A DNA stretch of 64,000 nucleotides from Hydrogenophilus sp. (GCA_026416515.1 JAOAEZ010000002.1:152573-216572); one strand, 5' to 3'; counted from the stretch's first letter, positions 44,574 through 56,196 are shown. Translations and numbers: made by a program. The notes: generated by a model from the sequence alone, not told the origin.

Positions 44574-44906
44574 CTAGTCGAGGTGCTTGAGCGTTCCTTT
44601 GACGAGAAGCGCAAGAATGGTGGGTTTTTGAACGACTACATGAACCCCTTTGGCGATTTCAAGGGTAACCCATTGGTCGTCGAGCGCCCGAATGATCCCA
44701 GCAATCCCTCCTTGCGTGAGGACTTCGTCGCCCGTTTTGAGCGCAGCGAGCATCTGTTTGTGTTCTTTGGCCCGCTTCATCTGGGGACGAATCATGAGAA
44801 ACCAGATGATGAGAAACATCACGATGAGGGGAAGGAGCTGAACGAAGGTTTCCATCGCTCCAGGTTGCTGAGGGGTAGCTTGGGCATAGGCAGCGGCGAT
44901 GAACAT
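44574..44906 (-). CDS. yajC: YajC, Sec translocon accessory protein
   Basis: A 110-residue protein with one transmembrane helix (about residues 18-40, FVQLLPLIVMFLIIWFLMIRPQ), the RPQMKR(A)KEHKQML boundary and a cytoplasmic domain ending in ALLVKGTLKHLD. It associates with SecDF. ATG 44906 has GGAGGA upstream; a TACAAT hexamer on the minus strand (44936-44941) is a plausible -10. It is the first gene of the yajC-secD-secF operon. Confidence 0.95.
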   Translation of the reverse strand: MFIAAAYAQATPQQPGAMETFVQLLPLIVMFLIIWFLMIRPQMKRAKEHKQMLAALKTGDEVLTQGGIAGIIRALDDQWVTLEIAKGVHVVVQKPTILALLVKGTLKHLD

Positions 44907-44931
44907 AAATATTCCTCCACGGGAGAGATAA

Positions 44932-46619
<1,688 letters not shown>

Positions 46620-46645
<26 letters not shown>

Positions 46646-47447
46646 GGGAAGAACAACTCCGAGGGGAGGGATAGAAACGAAGGGGGGAGGTGATGGAAGT
46701 AGGACGAGAAGAGGAGGCGGCGAGGGCGGGAGGCGCCCAGGCGTGCCCGAAGACGAGTTCGACCGTAATTTGCGCAGGAAAAGAGGAGGGGACAGCGGAG
46801 GAGGAGAGCCAGGAAGACCAGTCGGTATAGAGAGATTGGGGGTTGGCGTAGGTGATGGTGAGCTGCTGCATGTCAGTGACCGGTTGGACGTAGCCGGTAG
46901 CGAGGAGGAGGTCGCCGAGGTCGTGGAGGTCGTAGAGGGGAGGCCAGGCGGGGGGAGGAGAGGAGCGATTCGGCCGAAGTTGGCGGAGAGTGTCCGGCCC
47001 GAGGGTCACCAGAAAGAGAGGGGCGCCAGGCTGGAGATGGGTACGCCAGTGGCTGAGGAGGGTGAAGGGGTCAGGGTAACGGTGGAGGAATAGCGTGGAG
47101 GAGAGAAGCGCAAGGGAATCGGGAGGAGGAGGAGGAAGAACAGCTGGGTCGACGACGGCAATCGCGGGGGGGAGAGGAGAAGGGGAGTCTGTCGAGAGAA
47201 GAGGACGAAGGAGACGACGAAGGAGAGAGGGGGCGCGCTGCCGCCACCAACGACGGGCGAGCGCGACTTCGGCGGCGGTGGGGAGGTAGAGGTGGGCATG
47301 GGTAAAGAAGGGGTGGTGGTATAGCTCAGCGCCTACCCCCCCGACCGCGGTGAGGAGGGAGGGCCGACTTTTGAGGAGGGAGAAGCGCTCCGCAAGCCGC
47401 GCCGCCGCTTCTTCAATGAGCCAAAGAGGAAGGTCGTTGGGACGCAT
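46620..47447 (-). CDS. BioC-like methyltransferase-family protein with degenerate SAM site
   Basis: A 275-residue protein similar to the betaproteobacterial malonyl-ACP methyltransferase/BioC-like family: an N-terminal WLIEEAAARLAERFSLLKSRPS, then VTLGPDTLRQLRP, LYDLHDLGDLLLATGYVQPVTDMQQLTITY. The usual SAM motif (DLGCGTG) is replaced by AVGGVGAELY, and the middle contains a Pro/Ser-rich stretch (LSTDSPSPLPPAI, PPPPPDS). It may have lost methyltransferase activity, so BioC function is doubtful. The N-terminus is also short, lacking the AFDRAAATYD segment. It overlaps the HAD gene by 26 bases. Confidence 0.72.
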
Positions 47448-47505
47448 GCCGCGATTGTAACGCTTTGGGTAGAATGAGGGTCAGCGTGTCTCAAGGATCG
47501 CAGCG

Positions 47506-48954
47506 ATGGAGAGAGAAAATCTCTGGTTGGTGGCGCGTGAACGATTGTGGCAGCCTTGGGGGTGGGATGAGAAACAGGCCGAGCGGGTGCTAAACCGAGT
47601 GGTGGGGGGAGGCGTCGAGGAGGCCGACCTCTTTTTTCAGTATCGACAGGCAGAGTCGTGGTTTCTGGAAGAGGGGATCGTAAAGTCGGGGAGTTTTTCT
47701 ATAGATGCAGGGGTGGGGGTGCGGGCGATCCATGGGGAGAAACAGGCGCTTGCTTACACCGATGCATTGGAGGTGGAGGCGGTGGAGCAGGCAGCGACAA
47801 CGGTGCGCGCCGTGGCGAAAATAGGCGGAGCGGGGCGAAGCGCCGTGACTCCCCGCTTGGGGAGATTGCCTGCGCCGCTGTATGAGGGAAGGGATCCGAG
47901 CGCCGGAGTGGGAGCAGAGGAGAAGGTGGCTTTGTTGCAACGCCTGCAGGAGATGGCGGTAAGGTTGGAGCCGCGCTTGGATCAGGTGATGGCTCAGTTG
48001 TCGTCGGTTTGGGAGGCGGTGATCGTGGTGCGCTCCGATGGCGCATTGGCGGTCGATGTGCGGCCATTGGTGCGGTTGTCGTTGACGGTGATCGCAGTGG
48101 AGGGAGCGCGCCGCGAGGTAGGGTCGGCGGGAATGGGCGGGCGATACGCTTTGGAGCGCTTCGATGAGAGGGCATTGACATATTTGGCAGAGAGGGCAGT
48201 GCGACAGGCTCAGGTAAATTTGGAGGCGCGACCGGCACCAGCAGGGGTGATGAGCGTGGTGTTGGGGCCCGGCTGGCCAGGAGTGCTGTTGCATGAGGCG
48301 GTTGGCCACGGGTTAGAGGGGGATTTCAACCGTAAGGGCGTCTCGGCTTATAGCGGCCGAATAGGGGAAACGGTGGCAGCACAAGGGGTAACGGTGGTCG
48401 ATGATGGAACATTGGCCGAGCGCCGCGGTTCTTTGACAGTGGACGATGAGGGAACACCTACTCAAGAGACGGTGTTGATCGAGAATGGAGTGTTGGTAGG
48501 CTATCTGCAGGATCGATTGAATGCTCGATTGATGGGGATGCGCCCCACCGGCAATGGCCGGCGGGAGTCCTACGCCCATCTGCCTTTGCCACGAATGACG
48601 AATACCTTTTTACGCTCCGGCCCCTATACGCCAGAGGAGGTTTTGGGAAGCTTGAAGCAGGGAATCTACGCCGTTCAGTTCGGGGGAGGACAGGTCGACA
48701 TTACTTCAGGAAAGTTTGTGTTCGAGATGAGCGAGGCTTATTGGGTAGAGGAGGGACGTATTCTTTATCCGGTAAAGGGGGCGACGTTGATCGGCGATGG
48801 CCCGGAGGTGATGCGACAGGTGACAATGGTGGCTAACGATTGGGCGCTCGATCCAGGGGTGGGTACGTGCGGGAAGGATGGACAGGTGGTACCAGTGGGG
48901 GTGGGACAACCTACCGTGCGCATTGAGCGAATCACAGTGGGAGGACGGGTGTGA
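47506..48954 (+). CDS. tldD: TldD, metalloprotease
   Basis: A 482-residue protein of the TldD/PmbA family, the catalytic subunit of a zinc protease that processes modified peptides and helps degrade CcdA in E. coli. The signature HEAVGHGLEGDFNRKG carries the HExxxH zinc site; other marks are SGSFSIDAGVGVRAIHG and GGGQVDITSGKFVFEMSEAYWVE. ATG 47506 has little ribosome binding site (GCAGCG), but the family start supports it. pmbA/tldE is not in this window. Confidence 0.95.
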   Translation: MERENLWLVARERLWQPWGWDEKQAERVLNRVVGGGVEEADLFFQYRQAESWFLEEGIVKSGSFSIDAGVGVRAIHGEKQALAYTDALEVEAVEQAATTVRAVAKIGGAGRSAVTPRLGRLPAPLYEGRDPSAGVGAEEKVALLQRLQEMAVRLEPRLDQVMAQLSSVWEAVIVVRSDGALAVDVRPLVRLSLTVIAVEGARREVGSAGMGGRYALERFDERALTYLAERAVRQAQVNLEARPAPAGVMSVVLGPGWPGVLLHEAVGHGLEGDFNRKGVSAYSGRIGETVAAQGVTVVDDGTLAERRGSLTVDDEGTPTQETVLIENGVLVGYLQDRLNARLMGMRPTGNGRRESYAHLPLPRMTNTFLRSGPYTPEEVLGSLKQGIYAVQFGGGQVDITSGKFVFEMSEAYWVEEGRILYPVKGATLIGDGPEVMRQVTMVANDWALDPGVGTCGKDGQVVPVGVGQPTVRIERITVGGRV

Positions 48955-49060
48955 GGAGATTGAGAGGGGAAAAGCTACTTTGGAGGAGCGGTGATCTCCC
49001 GATAGGGTGAATAGAAAGAAAAGGGAAAGGGTTTAGAATGATAGAGTTTCCCAATAGCAT

Positions 49061-49070
49061 AAGGAGGTGA
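49061..49070 (+). promoter_or_regulatory. Full-consensus Shine-Dalgarno of the FadL-like gene
   Basis: AAGGAGGTGA, ten bases complementary to the 3' end of 16S rRNA, ends four bases before the ATG at 49075. It is the strongest ribosome binding site in the window and suggests high expression of the outer-membrane protein. A TAGAAT at 49034-49039 may be its -10. Confidence 0.8.
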
Positions 49071-49074
49071 CTCT

Positions 49075-50427
49075 ATGAAAAGAGGAGGTGGTCGGTGGTG
49101 GATAGGGGGGTTGATGTTGGTGTTGCCCGCTGCGGCGGCAGAGGCGACAAACGGGATGAATATGGAGGCGTTCGGGGCGCATGCTGGGGGATTGGGGGGG
49201 GCATCGATGGCTTACGATTCCGGGAATTCAGCAGTGATGAATAATCCCGCAACGTTGGCGTTGCGCAAACCGGGGAATAACTTTGGATTGGGTGTGACCC
49301 ATTTAGGACCCGATGTAGTTTCCTATCTCGATGCGAGGCAGTGGGAGGTACCGTCTGGGGGAACGTCTTATTGGATGCCTTCTGTGTCGTGGATCAGAAC
49401 AACAGGGAATGGGTGGAGCTATGGGTTCGGTGTGTTGGCCCAAGGGGGAATGGGAACTGAGTATGAGGCGGGGTCTTTTTTGTCACCGAGCGGTTTGCCC
49501 GTTCGTAGTGAGGTGGGGTTCGCCCGCGCGATGGTGCCGTTGGCAAAGCGCATAAATGAGCGGTTGGCCGTGGCCGGCCAGATCGATTTTGTATGGGCCG
49601 GACTCGATATGCAAATGGATATGACTGCTCCACAGATGGCAGCGGGGATGATGACGGGGAGATTGCGGGCATCCGGACCTATGGCCGCGATGTTGGGAGG
49701 GATGCCGATGAACGGATACGCACGCTTCGATGTGAGCGATAAGAGCGATTGGAAACAACAGACGCGTGGCCATGGTTGGGCTTATAAGGTGGGCGTCCAT
49801 TACCGATTGAGCCCAGAGTGGGCAGTGGGAGTGGCTTTCCATAGCAAAACACGGTTGCAGGATTTCAGTGGAAGCGGCCGCTTGGGTATGGGAGCGATGG
49901 GAGTGGCTCCTATGGCGATATCAGGGCGCTATACGATCGACAATTTCGAGTGGCCGACGACGTGGGCCGTAGGGGTGGCGTATGAGCCTACATCAAATTG
50001 GATGGTCGCGGCTGATGTGAAACGATTGCGTTGGTCCGATTCAATGGATGTGTTCCGCGTGCGCTTTTCCTCCTCAATGGGTGATTTAGGGGTTGAATTG
50101 GATCAGAAATGGCGCGATCAGACGGTTTATATGGTGGGGGTTGAATATCGCCCACGCCCAGGGTTAGCACTGCGCGCTGGCTTGAATTACGGTCGTAATC
50201 CACTGCGCGCGGAGTATTTGAACCCACTTTTTCCTGCAACGGTAGAGCGACATTGGACCGTAGGGGTAGGAATGCGAGTGACGCCAAAGGATAGCATCGC
50301 AGCGGCGGTGGCATTTGTACCGGAGGTGATGCAGACGATTCCTGCAGCGTCTGCTTTTGGGGTACCCGCAGTGCGGGTAACCCATTCCCAAACGACCGTT
50401 CGGGTAAATTGGAACCATCAGTTTTGA
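49075..50427 (+). CDS. FadL/OmpP1/TodX-family outer-membrane channel
   Basis: A 450-residue beta-barrel protein. It has a signal peptide (basic MKRGGGRWW, hydrophobic GLMLVLPAAAAEA), then the family start TNGMNMEAFGAHAGGLGGASMAYDSGNSAVMNNPATL, alternating beta strands, and a terminal phenylalanine (VNWNHQF) for barrel assembly. Family members import long-chain fatty acids or other hydrophobic compounds; the substrate here is unknown. It is Met-rich in one loop (MDMTAPQMAAGMMTGR). A clear intrinsic terminator follows. Confidence 0.93.
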   Translation: MKRGGGRWWIGGLMLVLPAAAAEATNGMNMEAFGAHAGGLGGASMAYDSGNSAVMNNPATLALRKPGNNFGLGVTHLGPDVVSYLDARQWEVPSGGTSYWMPSVSWIRTTGNGWSYGFGVLAQGGMGTEYEAGSFLSPSGLPVRSEVGFARAMVPLAKRINERLAVAGQIDFVWAGLDMQMDMTAPQMAAGMMTGRLRASGPMAAMLGGMPMNGYARFDVSDKSDWKQQTRGHGWAYKVGVHYRLSPEWAVGVAFHSKTRLQDFSGSGRLGMGAMGVAPMAISGRYTIDNFEWPTTWAVGVAYEPTSNWMVAADVKRLRWSDSMDVFRVRFSSSMGDLGVELDQKWRDQTVYMVGVEYRPRPGLALRAGLNYGRNPLRAEYLNPLFPATVERHWTVGVGMRVTPKDSIAAAVAFVPEVMQTIPAASAFGVPAVRVTHSQTTVRVNWNHQF

Positions 50428-50438
50428 CCAAAGGGTAG

Positions 50439-50491
50439 CGTGCCGTACAGTAACCACACCACCAAGAGGTGTGGCTTTTTTGAGCGGCACG
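50439..50491 (+). terminator. Intrinsic terminator of the FadL-like gene, nested in an outer repeat
   Basis: A perfect 7-bp stem (CCACACC 50454-50460, GGTGTGG 50468-50474) with a 7-base loop is followed by C and six T (50476-50481). An outer perfect inverted repeat, CGTGCCG (50439-50445) and CGGCACG (50485-50491), brackets it. It ends 13 bases before uvrC, separating the two genes. Confidence 0.9.
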
Positions 50492-50504
50492 GGTTGAGTG
50501 GGAT

Positions 50505-52436
50505 ATGAGCGAGGAGAGCTTTGTAGGTACCGCCGAGGGGGATAGCCTATTCGATGCACGGGCTTTTTTACAGACGGTTCCCGAGAGGCCCGGCGTTTAC
50601 CGAATGGTGGCCGCCGATGGGACGGCGCTGTATGTGGGGAAGGCAAAAAATTTGCGACGGCGATTGATGAGCTATTTTCGCCGTGAGCTTCCGAGCCCCC
50701 GCATCGCCCGAATGGTGGAACAGGTGGCGAAGGTGGAGGTGACGGTGGTTCGTAGCGAGACCGAGGCACTGATTTTGGAGAACCACCTGATCAAGTCGCT
50801 ACAGCCGAAATACAACGTGCTGTTTCGAGATGATAAGAGTTACCCCTATTTGCGGGTCAGTGGGGGGGATTTCCCTGGGATCTACTATTACCGCGGGCCG
50901 CTGCGGCGAGGGGAGCGCTATTTCGGACCTTACCCTAACGCGCTGGCCGCGCGCGAGAGTATCCGATTGGTGCAGCAGATTTTCCGTTTGCGAACGTGCG
51001 AGGAGACGGTTTTCGCAAACCGGTCGCGGGCGTGTTTGTTGCATCAGATCGGGCGATGCTCAGCGCCGTGCGTGGGTGCAGTGCCGCAGACCGTTTACGA
51101 GGAGCAGGTCAAACAGGCGGTGCGCTTTTTACGAGGGGAGAGGTCGGGATTGTTGGCGGAATTGACCGAGGCGATGGAGGCGGCAAGCGCCGAGTGGGAT
51201 TTCGAACGGGCGGCATCATTGCGCGATCAGATCCGTTTACTACAGGGATTGCGACAGAACCAGGCGGTCGATAGCCGACGCGATGAGGATGTCGATGTCT
51301 TCGCAGGATTGGTGGAGGGGGAGATAGGGGTGGTGACGTGGGCAGCAGTGCGGGGAGGACGCCATTTGGGAGACCATAGTACCGTTTTGCCGCTGGCCGA
51401 TGAGGATGTGAAGGCAGAGGATCTGCTGGTTTCATTTTGGGAACGCCATTACGGAGAAGAAAACGCAAGGCCCGAACGGGTGGTGGTGACGCCGTGGAAC
51501 AGCACCTTGAGGGAGTGGTTCGAGGAATTTTGGGAGGCGACACGAGAGGGAGAGCCACCGCGGGTGGGCGCAGCTCGGGGTGAGATCGAGCGCGCATGGG
51601 TGGAGATGGCGTTGGCTAACGCCCGCGTGGCCTTGGGGGCATACCGAGCACGCCGCGCCCAGGGAACAGGGCGAGGTGAGGCGCTAGGCCGCACGTTGGG
51701 GGAGTGGTTGGGGTGGAGCGAGCCACCTCGCTGGATCGAGTGTTTCGATGTGAGCCATTTGGGGGGAGAGGAGGTGGTGGCCAGTTGCGTGGTGTGGGCC
51801 GATGGCCAAATGCAGCCCCGACGTTACCGACGGTTCCACGTGCGCGCCGCGGGGGGAGATGATTGCGCGGCGATCGAGGAGGTGGTGGGGCGACGATACC
51901 GGACGATCGCAGAAGAGGGGGGGGAGATGCCCGATTTGGTAATCGTCGATGGAGGAGTGGGACAGGTGCGCGCCGCGGTGGCCGCGTTGACAGAGTTGGG
52001 GGTGGTTAGGGAGACAGTAGTGATGGGGATAGCCAAAGGGGCAGAGCGACGGCCCGGGTTGGAGCGGTTGATACGGGCCGACGGCGATGAGCGACGGTTG
52101 CCACCATCTGACCCGGCATTGCATCTGCTGCAGGAGATTCGCGATGAGGCTCATCGCTTTGCGGTGCGCGGTAGCCGAGCGCGAGGGGTGCGGGCACGCG
52201 TGCGAACCGAGTTGGAGGAGATCGCAGGGGTGGGACCGAAACGGCGACGGGCTCTGTTGGCTGTGTTCGGGAGTATGCAGGAAGTGGCCAAGGCGAGCGT
52301 GGCGGAGTTAACCCAGGTGCCAGGGATCAGCCGAAAGGTGGCCGAGGCAATCTACGCGGCATTCCATGGCCCGAGGACCGAGGAGGAATTAACCGAGGCT
52401 GCCAGCGAGAGGGATTTAGTGGAGGGAGGCAGATAG
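50505..52436 (+). CDS. uvrC: UvrC, excinuclease ABC subunit C
   Basis: A 643-residue nuclease of nucleotide excision repair that cuts on both sides of UvrB-bound damage. Domains: GIY-YIG (RPGVYRMVAADGTALYVGKAKNLRRRL, about 29-57), a cysteine-rich segment (CEETVFANRSRACLLHQIGRCSAPC), a UvrB-binding coil (residues about 205-240), the RNase H-like endonuclease domain (ECFDVSHLGG, LVIVDGGVGQVRAA) and a C-terminal (HhH)2 (IAGVGPKRRRALLAVFGSMQ, VPGISRKVAEAIY). ATG 50505 follows the terminator by 13 bases; its ribosome binding site is weak. Confidence 0.96.
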   Translation: MSEESFVGTAEGDSLFDARAFLQTVPERPGVYRMVAADGTALYVGKAKNLRRRLMSYFRRELPSPRIARMVEQVAKVEVTVVRSETEALILENHLIKSLQPKYNVLFRDDKSYPYLRVSGGDFPGIYYYRGPLRRGERYFGPYPNALAARESIRLVQQIFRLRTCEETVFANRSRACLLHQIGRCSAPCVGAVPQTVYEEQVKQAVRFLRGERSGLLAELTEAMEAASAEWDFERAASLRDQIRLLQGLRQNQAVDSRRDEDVDVFAGLVEGEIGVVTWAAVRGGRHLGDHSTVLPLADEDVKAEDLLVSFWERHYGEENARPERVVVTPWNSTLREWFEEFWEATREGEPPRVGAARGEIERAWVEMALANARVALGAYRARRAQGTGRGEALGRTLGEWLGWSEPPRWIECFDVSHLGGEEVVASCVVWADGQMQPRRYRRFHVRAAGGDDCAAIEEVVGRRYRTIAEEGGEMPDLVIVDGGVGQVRAAVAALTELGVVRETVVMGIAKGAERRPGLERLIRADGDERRLPPSDPALHLLQEIRDEAHRFAVRGSRARGVRARVRTELEEIAGVGPKRRRALLAVFGSMQEVAKASVAELTQVPGISRKVAEAIYAAFHGPRTEEELTEAASERDLVEGGR

Positions 52437-53315
52437 GCGATCGATCAGCCGCTCGGCTTCGCGAGCGTAGGCACCGCCAAAGAGATTGTAGTGGTTGAGA
52501 ATGTGATAGAGGGTGTAGAGGGGCTTTCGCCGTTCGTAGTTGCGGTCAAGGTGGGTAAGGCGGCGATAGGCGGCATAGAGAGCGTTGGGAAGCCCTCCGA
52601 AGAGCTCCATCATTGCAAGCTCGCTTTCGTGGTCGCCTTGATGAACCGCAGGGTCAAAGAGGGCGATCTCGCCACCGTCAGTTTCGGCGATGTTCCCCGA
52701 CCAGAGATCGCCGTGAAGGAGGGCGGGTTGCGGGTTGTAATCGAGAAAGAGAGCCGGAATGGCAGTGAAAAGTTCTTCGAGACGGTTGGCCGCTTTGGGT
52801 GAGAAACCGCGCGCGCGCGCCCAGGCGAGTTGCGGTTTGAGGCGCTTTTCGATAAAGAAGTGAGCCCAATTGACTTCCCAGCCGTTGTGTTGGGGGGTGG
52901 CGCCGATGTAGTTGTCGCGCCTCCAGCCGAAACGGTCGGGGTATGAGACGGCGCGGTGAAGTTCAACGAGAGCGCGAGCAGCGGTTTCAGCGTGGGCGGG
53001 AGAGAGGGGGTGGAGTTCGAGCCATTCGAGAAGAAGGTAGGCTGTCTGAGCGTGTTGAGGGTCGGAGGGCCAGAGGCCGTAGGCATAGGGACGGGGAATA
53101 CGGATAACCGCCGGCGCCGCTAAGGCAGTGAGACCGTCGGCTTCAGCGGCAAAACGGTCGAGGGCGGCAGGAGGGGCCGTTTTGGCAAAGAGAATGAGCC
53201 GGTCGGGAAGTTCGATCCGCCAGTGACGGTCGAATTGACTGCCGAGCGAGAAGATGCGAGCTCCAGCAGCTCGAGCGCCGAAGTGGTGTACGAGGAGCTC
53301 ATTCCAGGGAATCAT
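52416..53315 (-). CDS. Fructosamine kinase family protein
   Basis: A 299-residue APH/FN3K-fold kinase. Motifs: RRDNYIGATPQHNGWEVNWAHFFIEKRL, the catalytic loop LLHGDLWSGNI and LFDPAVHQGDHESELAMMELFGG, the family signature. Members phosphorylate fructosamines or ribulosamines on glycated proteins so that the adduct falls off, a protein-deglycation repair role that would suit a thermophile. Its end overlaps that of uvrC by 21 bases (convergent), and its start overlaps the methylase by 17 bases. Confidence 0.9.
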   Translation of the reverse strand: MIPWNELLVHHFGARAAGARIFSLGSQFDRHWRIELPDRLILFAKTAPPAALDRFAAEADGLTALAAPAVIRIPRPYAYGLWPSDPQHAQTAYLLLEWLELHPLSPAHAETAARALVELHRAVSYPDRFGWRRDNYIGATPQHNGWEVNWAHFFIEKRLKPQLAWARARGFSPKAANRLEELFTAIPALFLDYNPQPALLHGDLWSGNIAETDGGEIALFDPAVHQGDHESELAMMELFGGLPNALYAAYRRLTHLDRNYERRKPLYTLYHILNHYNLFGGAYAREAERLIDRLSASLH

Positions 53316-54633
53316 CCATCACTCCGATCGGGGTAAGAGGGGTAGCAGAGAGGGAAGAGTCGGGGGGAAGGTAACGCGCAAAATGAGCAGGGAGAGGGGC
53401 GTTTTGGAGGCTGCGCTGCGAGAAGAGGTAACGGCCATCGCAGCGAAAGCCGAGCGCTTGCCAGTCGACGGCGTTGAGGTCGCGGCAGAGGGCGGTGAGG
53501 TCGAGGTGCGGGTTGTGGGGAAAGAGAGCGAGAACCGCCCCATCGAAGTGCGGAGAGGGATGAAGAAAAAAGGGACGAACCGCACGGGTTTTGACGGGGA
53601 CATAGATGCGAGGGGCGTCGGTGAGCGGATAACCACGCCCCCAGTGCCACCAGTTGCTTTCGTCGAAACGACGGACTCGACGGGCGAGAAGCTTTGGGCG
53701 GTGGGGGAGAAGCCAGAGAGGGGGATGGTCGGGGTCAGGCCAATACATCGGCCGCGTGCGACCGGTGCGGACGGTGTGGGCGCAGACAAAGTGGCGGTTG
53801 GCGTGACGGGGATCGGCAAAAATGGCGTCGGCCCCCGATACGCCGCCGACTTTGACTGCCGCGATATGACGTAAAGAGAGGGGGTGAGGGTGAAGTGGAA
53901 AATAGAGTTGCCCTCCGCGCTCCACTAGGTGGCGTTCTTCGGTGAGAAGGTGAGAGGGGTCTTCAGGGAGAGGAGCATTCGCCGGGATTTGGCTGACGCG
54001 AACCACACCTTGAGAGGCAGCTTTGAGGTAACGGAAGATGACGCAGTTGGGAAGCGCTTGGGAGAAGAGACGGCGGTCGCCGAGGTCGATAAGGTGGGTA
54101 AAGGCGCCGTGGCGTAGAAGGTAGCGGTTGAGGGGAGCCGCGGCGGTGGCTTGGAGAAAGTCGCGCGGGACGATGAAAATAAGCTCGCCGCCAGGGAGGA
54201 GACGGCGAACAGCATCGGCGATAAAGTAGTAGGCAAGATTGGCGCGACCGTCGAGGAGAGGGAGATCGACGATAGCCGCCAGTTGTTTCCAGAGGCGCCG
54301 CGTTTCCGCGTCAATCCATCGGGCGCGAACGTAAGGGGGATTGCCGATAATGGTGCGATAGCGCCGCGAGGGGTCCAGCGCAAAGTAGTTGCCGATGCGC
54401 GCCGCGGGATGCGCGATAGCAGGGTCGCATTCGATGGCGTCGATCGCTTGCGGGGGATAGCGATCAAGGAGCGGGGCGAGAAAAGCGCCATTTCCCGCGG
54501 CGGGTTCGAGGATAGGGGGGGCGAGGCGGCCAAGGGCGAGCATCAGGCGAACGACCGACGGGGGGGTGAAATATTGACCGAGACGCTCGCGAGGGGTTGG
54601 GTTGTTGACCGATCGAGTGGTTGACGTTATCAT
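53299..54633 (-). CDS. Orphan N6-adenine DNA methyltransferase (Eco57I-like)
   Basis: A 444-residue class I methyltransferase with the features of N6-adenine enzymes: GQYFTPPSVVRLM (motif X), LEPAAGNGAFLAPLL (motif I, SAM), IECDPAIAHP and IIGNPPYVRARW (motif IV NPPY, catalytic). A long C-terminal region of about 240 residues would be the target recognition domain. No restriction enzyme or specificity subunit lies near, so it may be a solitary epigenetic methylase; some family members modify RNA or protein instead. The tRNA-Ala promoter lies over its 5' end. Confidence 0.84.
   Translation of the reverse strand: MITSTTRSVNNPTPRERLGQYFTPPSVVRLMLALGRLAPPILEPAAGNGAFLAPLLDRYPPQAIDAIECDPAIAHPAARIGNYFALDPSRRYRTIIGNPPYVRARWIDAETRRLWKQLAAIVDLPLLDGRANLAYYFIADAVRRLLPGGELIFIVPRDFLQATAAAPLNRYLLRHGAFTHLIDLGDRRLFSQALPNCVIFRYLKAASQGVVRVSQIPANAPLPEDPSHLLTEERHLVERGGQLYFPLHPHPLSLRHIAAVKVGGVSGADAIFADPRHANRHFVCAHTVRTGRTRPMYWPDPDHPPLWLLPHRPKLLARRVRRFDESNWWHWGRGYPLTDAPRIYVPVKTRAVRPFFLHPSPHFDGAVLALFPHNPHLDLTALCRDLNAVDWQALGFRCDGRYLFSQRSLQNAPLPAHFARYLPPDSSLSATPLTPIGVMDDSLE
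54605..54633 (+). promoter_or_regulatory. tRNA-Ala promoter
   Basis: TTGACC (54605-54610) and TATCAT (54628-54633) with 17-base spacing, each five of six matches to consensus. Transcription would begin near 54640, leaving a leader of about 42 bases for RNase P to remove. It lies inside the 5' end of the divergent methylase gene. Confidence 0.75.
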
Positions 54634-54681
54634 TTCACTTTGCCGTGCGCTTAAGGCTGCAAGCGCTTTTTGCCTCTTCCC

Positions 54682-54757
<76 letters not shown>

Positions 54758-54768
54758 TTTTACCCTCC

Positions 54769-56196
54769 TTATTTCCTATTTTCGAGCCGAAGACGAGCCG
54801 CCGCAATGGCTTCTTGAACCGCAGAGGGCGCAGTCCCGCCCGGGTGCGCGCGAGCGGCAAGCGAGCCTTCGATCGTGAGAGAGTCATAGACGGTCTCGTC
54901 GATGAGAGGGGAGAAACGCTGTAACGCCTCGAGGGGGAGTTGGGCAAGGTCGAGACCGAACGCTTCGGCATGACGCACCACTTGCGCGACGACTTCGTGG
55001 GCGTCGCGGAAGGAGAGCCCCCGTTTGACAAGGTAGTCGGCGAGGTCAGTGGCGGTAGGATGCCCTTCTCGAAGGGCAGCCCGCATCGCTTCGGGACGAA
55101 CCTCAAGGGTGGTTACCATTTGAGCGGCGATCGCGAGGGTCTCCTGGAGGGTGTCGACGGTGTCGAAAAGGGGTTCTTTGTCTTCTTGGTTGTCTTTGTT
55201 GTAGGCGAGGGGTTGAGCTTTCATGAGCGTGAGAAGCGCCATGAGGTGACCATAGATGCGACCCGTTTTGCCCCGGATGAGTTCGGGAACGTCGGGGTTT
55301 TTTTTCTGGGGCATGATCGAGCTGCCCGTACAGAAGCGGTCGGCGAGGGTGATGAAGCCAAAGCGCGGGTTCATCCAGAGGATCAGTTCCTCCGAGAAGC
55401 GCGAGAGGTGAAGCATGATAAGACTAGCAGCGGCGAGGAATTCGATGGCAAAGTCGCGGTCGCTGACAGCGTCAAGCGAGTTGCGGCAGAGGGCTTCAAA
55501 ACCGAGCGCTGTAGCAACCGCTTGCCGGTCGATGGGGTAGGTAGTGCCAGCGAGCGCTGCCGCCCCCAAGGGTAGATGATTGGTGCGCCGTCGACAGTCG
55601 CGGAGCCGCTCCCAGTCGCGCTCGAACATCTCGACATAGGCCATCAGATGGTGGCCAAAAGTGACAGGTTGAGCGACTTGCAGATGCGTAAAACCGGGCA
55701 TGGGGGTGGCGGCGTGCCGCTCGGCGAGGTCTAAGAGGGCTCTTTGCAGGACGGTGAGTTTGTCGGTAATGGCGTCGATCTGGTCGCGTAGCCAGAGGCG
55801 CAGGTCGGTGACTACTTGGTCGTTGCGACTGCGAGCAGTGTGCAGCCGCTTGCCCGCTTCCCCTACGAGTTCGGTGAGACGCCGTTCGAGGTTGAGGTGA
55901 ATGTCTTCATGGGCAAGCGACCAGGGGAAGAGACCGTTTTCGATTTCGTGGCGGATTTGCTGAAAGCCGCGTTCGATTGCTGCAAGGTCGTCGAGGGAGA
56001 GAATGCCTTGCTGAGCAAGCATGCGCGCGTGGGCAAGTGAGGCCGCGATGTCGTGTTGCCAGAGTCGCCAGTCAAAGGGGATGCTGGCGGTGTAGCGGAG
56101 GACCTGCTCGTCGAGAGGTTCTGCAAACCGACCCGACCAGGGTTTTCCGGGGGAGGGTGAGTTGTCGCGGTTGGAGAAAGGAGTCGAGAAAAACAT
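54769..56196 (-). CDS. argH: ArgH, argininosuccinate lyase
   Basis: A 475-residue fumarase-superfamily lyase, last step of arginine synthesis. Motifs: [54 protein letters not shown] and the signature loop [22 protein letters not shown] 56196 precedes an N-terminal extension of about 18 residues ([18 protein letters not shown]) that most orthologs lack; a longer frame upstream is unsupported. The other arginine gene here, argJ, is 17 kb away. Confidence 0.95.
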   Translation of the reverse strand: MFFSTPFSNRDNSPSPGKPWSGRFAEPLDEQVLRYTASIPFDWRLWQHDIAASLAHARMLAQQGILSLDDLAAIERGFQQIRHEIENGLFPWSLAHEDIHLNLERRLTELVGEAGKRLHTARSRNDQVVTDLRLWLRDQIDAITDKLTVLQRALLDLAERHAATPMPGFTHLQVAQPVTFGHHLMAYVEMFERDWERLRDCRRRTNHLPLGAAALAGTTYPIDRQAVATALGFEALCRNSLDAVSDRDFAIEFLAAASLIMLHLSRFSEELILWMNPRFGFITLADRFCTGSSIMPQKKNPDVPELIRGKTGRIYGHLMALLTLMKAQPLAYNKDNQEDKEPLFDTVDTLQETLAIAAQMVTTLEVRPEAMRAALREGHPTATDLADYLVKRGLSFRDAHEVVAQVVRHAEAFGLDLAQLPLEALQRFSPLIDETVYDSLTIEGSLAARAHPGGTAPSAVQEAIAAARLRLENRK

